DNA of 64,000 nucleotides from Ensifer sp. MPMI2T (GTDB lineage Bacteria > Pseudomonadota > Alphaproteobacteria > Rhizobiales > Rhizobiaceae): positions 124,001-188,000 of the forward strand of contig NZ_SRXN01000001.1 of the NCBI RefSeq assembly GCF_004827385.1. Reading direction: 5' to 3'. Positions within the stretch are counted from its first letter, which is position 1; every line of letters starts with the position of its first letter. A program made the translations under genes and the position numbers. The notes beneath the pieces were generated by a model that did no database searches, was not told the DNA's origin, and saw only the letters and a list, made by a program, of their open reading frames with translations. This document shows, one piece after another, positions 61,555 through 64,000 of the stretch.

Positions 61555-62172
61555 CTACAGTTTGGAAATGATCTCTGTCTCGCCCTCGCGACCCATCGCG
61601 GCGGCCGAAGCAAGAATTGCAGGGATGATGTCTTCGGCCCTTTCGATCACCAATGGCTGGACGAGATGGGCCGTGTGCACGAAGCCCTGATCGCGCATAT
61701 GCTGCAACAGTTCCAGCATCGGGTTCCAGAAGCTGTTGATGTTGCCGAAGACCATCGGCTTCCTGTGGCGGCCGAGCTGCGCCCAGGTCATGATTTCGAC
61801 GATTTCCTCAAGCGTGCCGATGCCGCCCGGAAGCGCCACGAATGCATCCGAACGCTCGAACATCTTGTGCTTGCGCTCATGCATGTCGGCGGTGACAACG
61901 AGTTCGTTGAGCTGGCCCAGTGAATGGCGGGTTGCTTCCTTGTCCATAAGGAATTCCGGAATGATGCCGGTAACTTCGCCGCCTGCCGACAGTACGCCGC
62001 TTGCCACCGCGCCCATGATGCCGCGCGTGCCGCCGCCGTAGACGAGGCGCAGACCATGGTCGGCGATCGATTTTCCCAGTATGCGACCCGCCTGCATGTG
62101 GGCCACTTCGCGCCCTGGCTGAGAACCGCAATAGACGCAGATCGATCGAATCGGGATGTTTTGCTTAGTCAT
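61555..62172 (-). CDS. LOG-family protein (TIGR00730 Rossmann fold)
   Basis: A 205-residue LOG-family protein that probably cleaves nucleoside 5'-monophosphates to base and ribose-5-phosphate (cytokinin-activation type). Motifs PGGIGTLEEIVEIMTWAQLG and GGGTRGIMG are present, with SICVYCGSQPG at the start. Start at 62172 (MTKQNIPIRS); 62187 and 62232 lie in frame upstream. Divergent from the LysM gene. In plants-associated bacteria LOG enzymes can yield cytokinins; this is inference only. Confidence 0.9.
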   Translation of the reverse strand: MTKQNIPIRSICVYCGSQPGREVAHMQAGRILGKSIADHGLRLVYGGGTRGIMGAVASGVLSAGGEVTGIIPEFLMDKEATRHSLGQLNELVVTADMHERKHKMFERSDAFVALPGGIGTLEEIVEIMTWAQLGRHRKPMVFGNINSFWNPMLELLQHMRDQGFVHTAHLVQPLVIERAEDIIPAILASAAAMGREGETEIISKL

Positions 62173-62423
62173 GGAGCCAAAAGACATTGCAGCGCAGCAT
62201 CGGTCAAGAAAAATGAGGGAAAAAGCAGCCACAATGAGGCCCGCATGAGACTTGGGAGCTTGTATGAAACTATAGGAAACGTTAGCAATTTCAGTAATAC
62301 GTTGAAGAATTAGGACGGGTGGGCGGCTGTTGCGCTATAATGGCAAAAAATGTCCGCGCCGCGGGCCGATAAAAGGGGACATGCGCGGAGCGTTGTATTG
62401 CTCCGCCCCGTGTGGAGAGTAGC
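62173..62423. promoter_or_regulatory. Divergent promoter region of LOG and LysM genes
   Basis: A 251-bp gap with a good -10-like TATAAT at 62336-62341 on the + strand, but no convincing -35. No gene supported. Confidence 0.35.
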
Positions 62424-64000
62424 ATGATGAAGAACAAAGCCGGTTGGGTGGCGCTGAGCGTCTTGGCAGCCGCGACCGCCTTGATGGTTTTCGTGGTCCA
62501 GCCAAATCTGCGTGATGACGACCAGGAACAGGCCGCACAGCCGACCGCGAGCGGCGGCCAGCCGGCCGAGACCAAACCAGCGGGCAAGGTCGAAACCACC
62601 CCGGTCGCGCCGGAAGGTCAGACGGCTGTGCCGGATGCCGCGAGCAAGGCGACCGCCGACGCGTCCAATCCTGCGAACTGGACGGTTCCGGGCTTCGACA
62701 TCCTTCGCGTCGAGCCCGATGGATCGACCGTCATCGCAGGGCGCGCCCAGCCCGGCACCAAACTCGAGATCCTTAGCGGCAACACCGTTATCGGCACGGC
62801 AGACGTTGGCGCCGCCGGCGATTTCGCCGCCGTCTTTGACAAGCCGCTTGTCGCCGGCGATCACCAGCTAACCCTGCGCAGTGTCGGTGCAGGTGGCGCC
62901 ACCAAGACGTCCGAAGAAGTGGCGACGGTCTCCGTGCCGAGGGACTCTAACGGCCAGTTGCTGGCAATGGTGTCCAAGCCCGGCGAAGCGAGCCGCCTGA
63001 TCACCACGCCTCAGGTCGATGCAAAGCCGGCGGACGTTGCTGTTCAGCCGAATGCGCAAGGCAGTGAGCCTGCGGGCACGCTCGAAGCGCCGGCCAAACC
63101 CGCTGGCGTTCCGGGTCTTCAGGTTACCGCCGTCGAGATCGAGGGCGGGACGATGTACGTTGCCGGCAACGCCAAGCCCGGCGCGCTAGTGCGCATCTAT
63201 GCCGATGACAAGTTCGTCGGCGAGATGAAGGCCGACGACAAGGGCAAATTCGTCGTCGACGGCTCGATCGATCTGGCTGTCGGCAGTCACATCATCCGGG
63301 CCGACATGCTGAACCAGGGCGGCGGCAAGGTGGCGATGCGCGCATCGGTGCCCTTCGACCGACCGGCAGGCAGTCAGGTGGCAGCCGTCGCTGGCGCGCA
63401 GTCGGAGGCGGCGAGCAACGGGTTTGATCGCTTGCGGAGCGAGGCGAGCAAGGCGGTTGCCTTGCTGAAGGGACTTTTCGCCGATGGCAAACGGCCCTCC
63501 GCCGAGCAGCTTGCGGCGGCCCGTTCGGCCACGGAATTCGCGCTGCAGTCTCTCGCCGACTTCAAACCGGCAGATAACGCAAACGAGGCGTTGGCGACTG
63601 CCGCGGCCGAAGCATCGAAGGCCGCGGCCGATGCACTGAAGGTGCTCAAGTCGTCACAGCAGGACCCGGCAAGCGTCGCGGCGGCGCTGGCAAAGGTCGA
63701 GGCAACGGTCGGCTCTGCGCTGGCCCGGCCGAGCGCTGTCGCTGAGGCCGTTGTTGAGCCTGGGGCCAAGACGACGGCGGCGGACGCCGCCAAGCCGGCG
63801 GTGCCGCCGGTGGCCGAAGGTTCCGGCAGCGCTGCCGCAGCGCCGGCTTCCGAACACGCAGCCGCGGCGGCGCCGGCCGAGACACCCGGGCAGCCCGCGA
63901 CGATCGAGCAGGCTCCGCTCAAGGAGAGCAAGACTTCGGTCATTATCCGCCGCGGCGACACGCTCTGGCAGATTTCACGCCGAGTCTACGGGGCAGGGGT
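62424..64000 (+). CDS. LysM-domain peptidoglycan-binding protein (5' part)
   Basis: At least 525 residues, running off the right edge. Short basic start and one hydrophobic segment (WVALSVLAAATALMVFVV), probably a signal anchor, then an Ala/Pro/Thr-rich linker. Two related Ig-like modules follow: FDILRVEPDGSTVIAGRAQP (about 90-145) and LQVTAVEIEGGTMYVAGNAK (about 230-290), each with a G-A/R-x-x-P-G-x-x-L/V pattern. A long Ala-rich helical region precedes the LysM domain, which opens at the edge (VIIRRGDTLWQISRRVYGAG). GAGAGTAGC precedes the start; a second ATG is at 62427. Confidence 0.85.
   Translation, partial: MMKNKAGWVALSVLAAATALMVFVVQPNLRDDDQEQAAQPTASGGQPAETKPAGKVETTPVAPEGQTAVPDAASKATADASNPANWTVPGFDILRVEPDGSTVIAGRAQPGTKLEILSGNTVIGTADVGAAGDFAAVFDKPLVAGDHQLTLRSVGAGGATKTSEEVATVSVPRDSNGQLLAMVSKPGEASRLITTPQVDAKPADVAVQPNAQGSEPAGTLEAPAKPAGVPGLQVTAVEIEGGTMYVAGNAKPGALVRIYADDKFVGEMKADDKGKFVVDGSIDLAVGSHIIRADMLNQGGGKVAMRASVPFDRPAGSQVAAVAGAQSEAASNGFDRLRSEASKAVALLKGLFADGKRPSAEQLAAARSATEFALQSLADFKPADNANEALATAAAEASKAAADALKVLKSSQQDPASVAAALAKVEATVGSALARPSAVAEAVVEPGAKTTAADAAKPAVPPVAEGSGSAAAAPASEHAAAAAPAETPGQPATIEQAPLKESKTSVIIRRGDTLWQISRRVYGAG

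Overview
The window is chromosomal DNA from an alphaproteobacterium of the Rhizobiaceae, most probably Sinorhizobium/Ensifer. The evidence is the adjacent rkpK-lpsL pair (UDP-glucose dehydrogenase and UDP-glucuronate epimerase, the K-antigen/LPS pair known from S. meliloti), one bifunctional Rsh, a rhizobial two-cysteine porin, a BA14K-type secreted protein, NadQ-type control of NAD synthesis, and copies of a ~106-bp intergenic element that resembles the Rhizobium intergenic mosaic element (RIME). Coding is dense, GC-rich and almost entirely housekeeping. I see no transposase, phage module, CRISPR array or rRNA operon.

Layout. 0-6 kb holds a glutathione transferase, a protein carrying the GT29 sialyltransferase motifs, small secreted and Sel1 proteins, a HisC-like aminotransferase and two PilZ proteins. 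6-9.8 kb holds tRNA-Ser(GCU), a major porin with a long leader and a terminator, a hydrolase and a BA14K protein. 9.9-17.5 kb holds a lytic transglycosylase diverging from dapA-smpB, an NYN nuclease-like gene, rpoZ and rsh. 17.8-19.3 kb looks accessory: a metallo-beta-lactamase-fold gene, a frameshifted bfd and a DUF3563 micro-ORF. 19.5-23 kb is the operon DUF2062-acpS-lepB-rnc-era. 23-29.4 kb holds a GDPD phosphodiesterase, a glutathionyl-hydroquinone reductase, cfa and tex. 29.4-35.5 kb holds a small secreted protein behind a structured leader, rkpK, lpsL, an ArsR/AHSA1/VOC divergon, an L,D-transpeptidase and recO. 35.6-42.2 kb holds phoX behind a clear Pho box, then DUF2339, HD and MOSC genes. 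42.3-51.2 kb is an NAD block: an MFS transporter, nadABC behind a perfect palindrome, sodC, and an overlapping reverse-strand operon ygfZ-HD-phosphatase-nadQ. 51.3-54.4 kb holds conserved rhizobial hypotheticals, a Nudix hydrolase and an SRAP protein. 54.6-64 kb holds cysS, three tandem GFA-fold genes overlapping pip, cimA, rarD, a LOG-family gene and the 5' part of a LysM protein.

How the parts fit. The NAD block reads as one circuit: NadQ (48.2-49.2 kb) probably represses nadABC through the 9+5+9 palindrome at 43741-43763, and an 11-bp copy of its core lies before the MFS gene, which makes that transporter a candidate NAD-precursor carrier. The acpS-lepB-rnc-era and dapA-smpB/rpoZ-rsh blocks are conventional envelope, translation and stringent-response genes. 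phoX is probably PhoB-controlled. The most unusual observations are the extended NadQ circuit, the GT29-like protein, the GFA triplet with a shared C-terminal tail, the broken bfd beside a possibly transferred MBL gene, the structured leader at 29.4-29.6 kb, and a 21-bp near-identical block upstream of both the DUF2062 operon and cysS.
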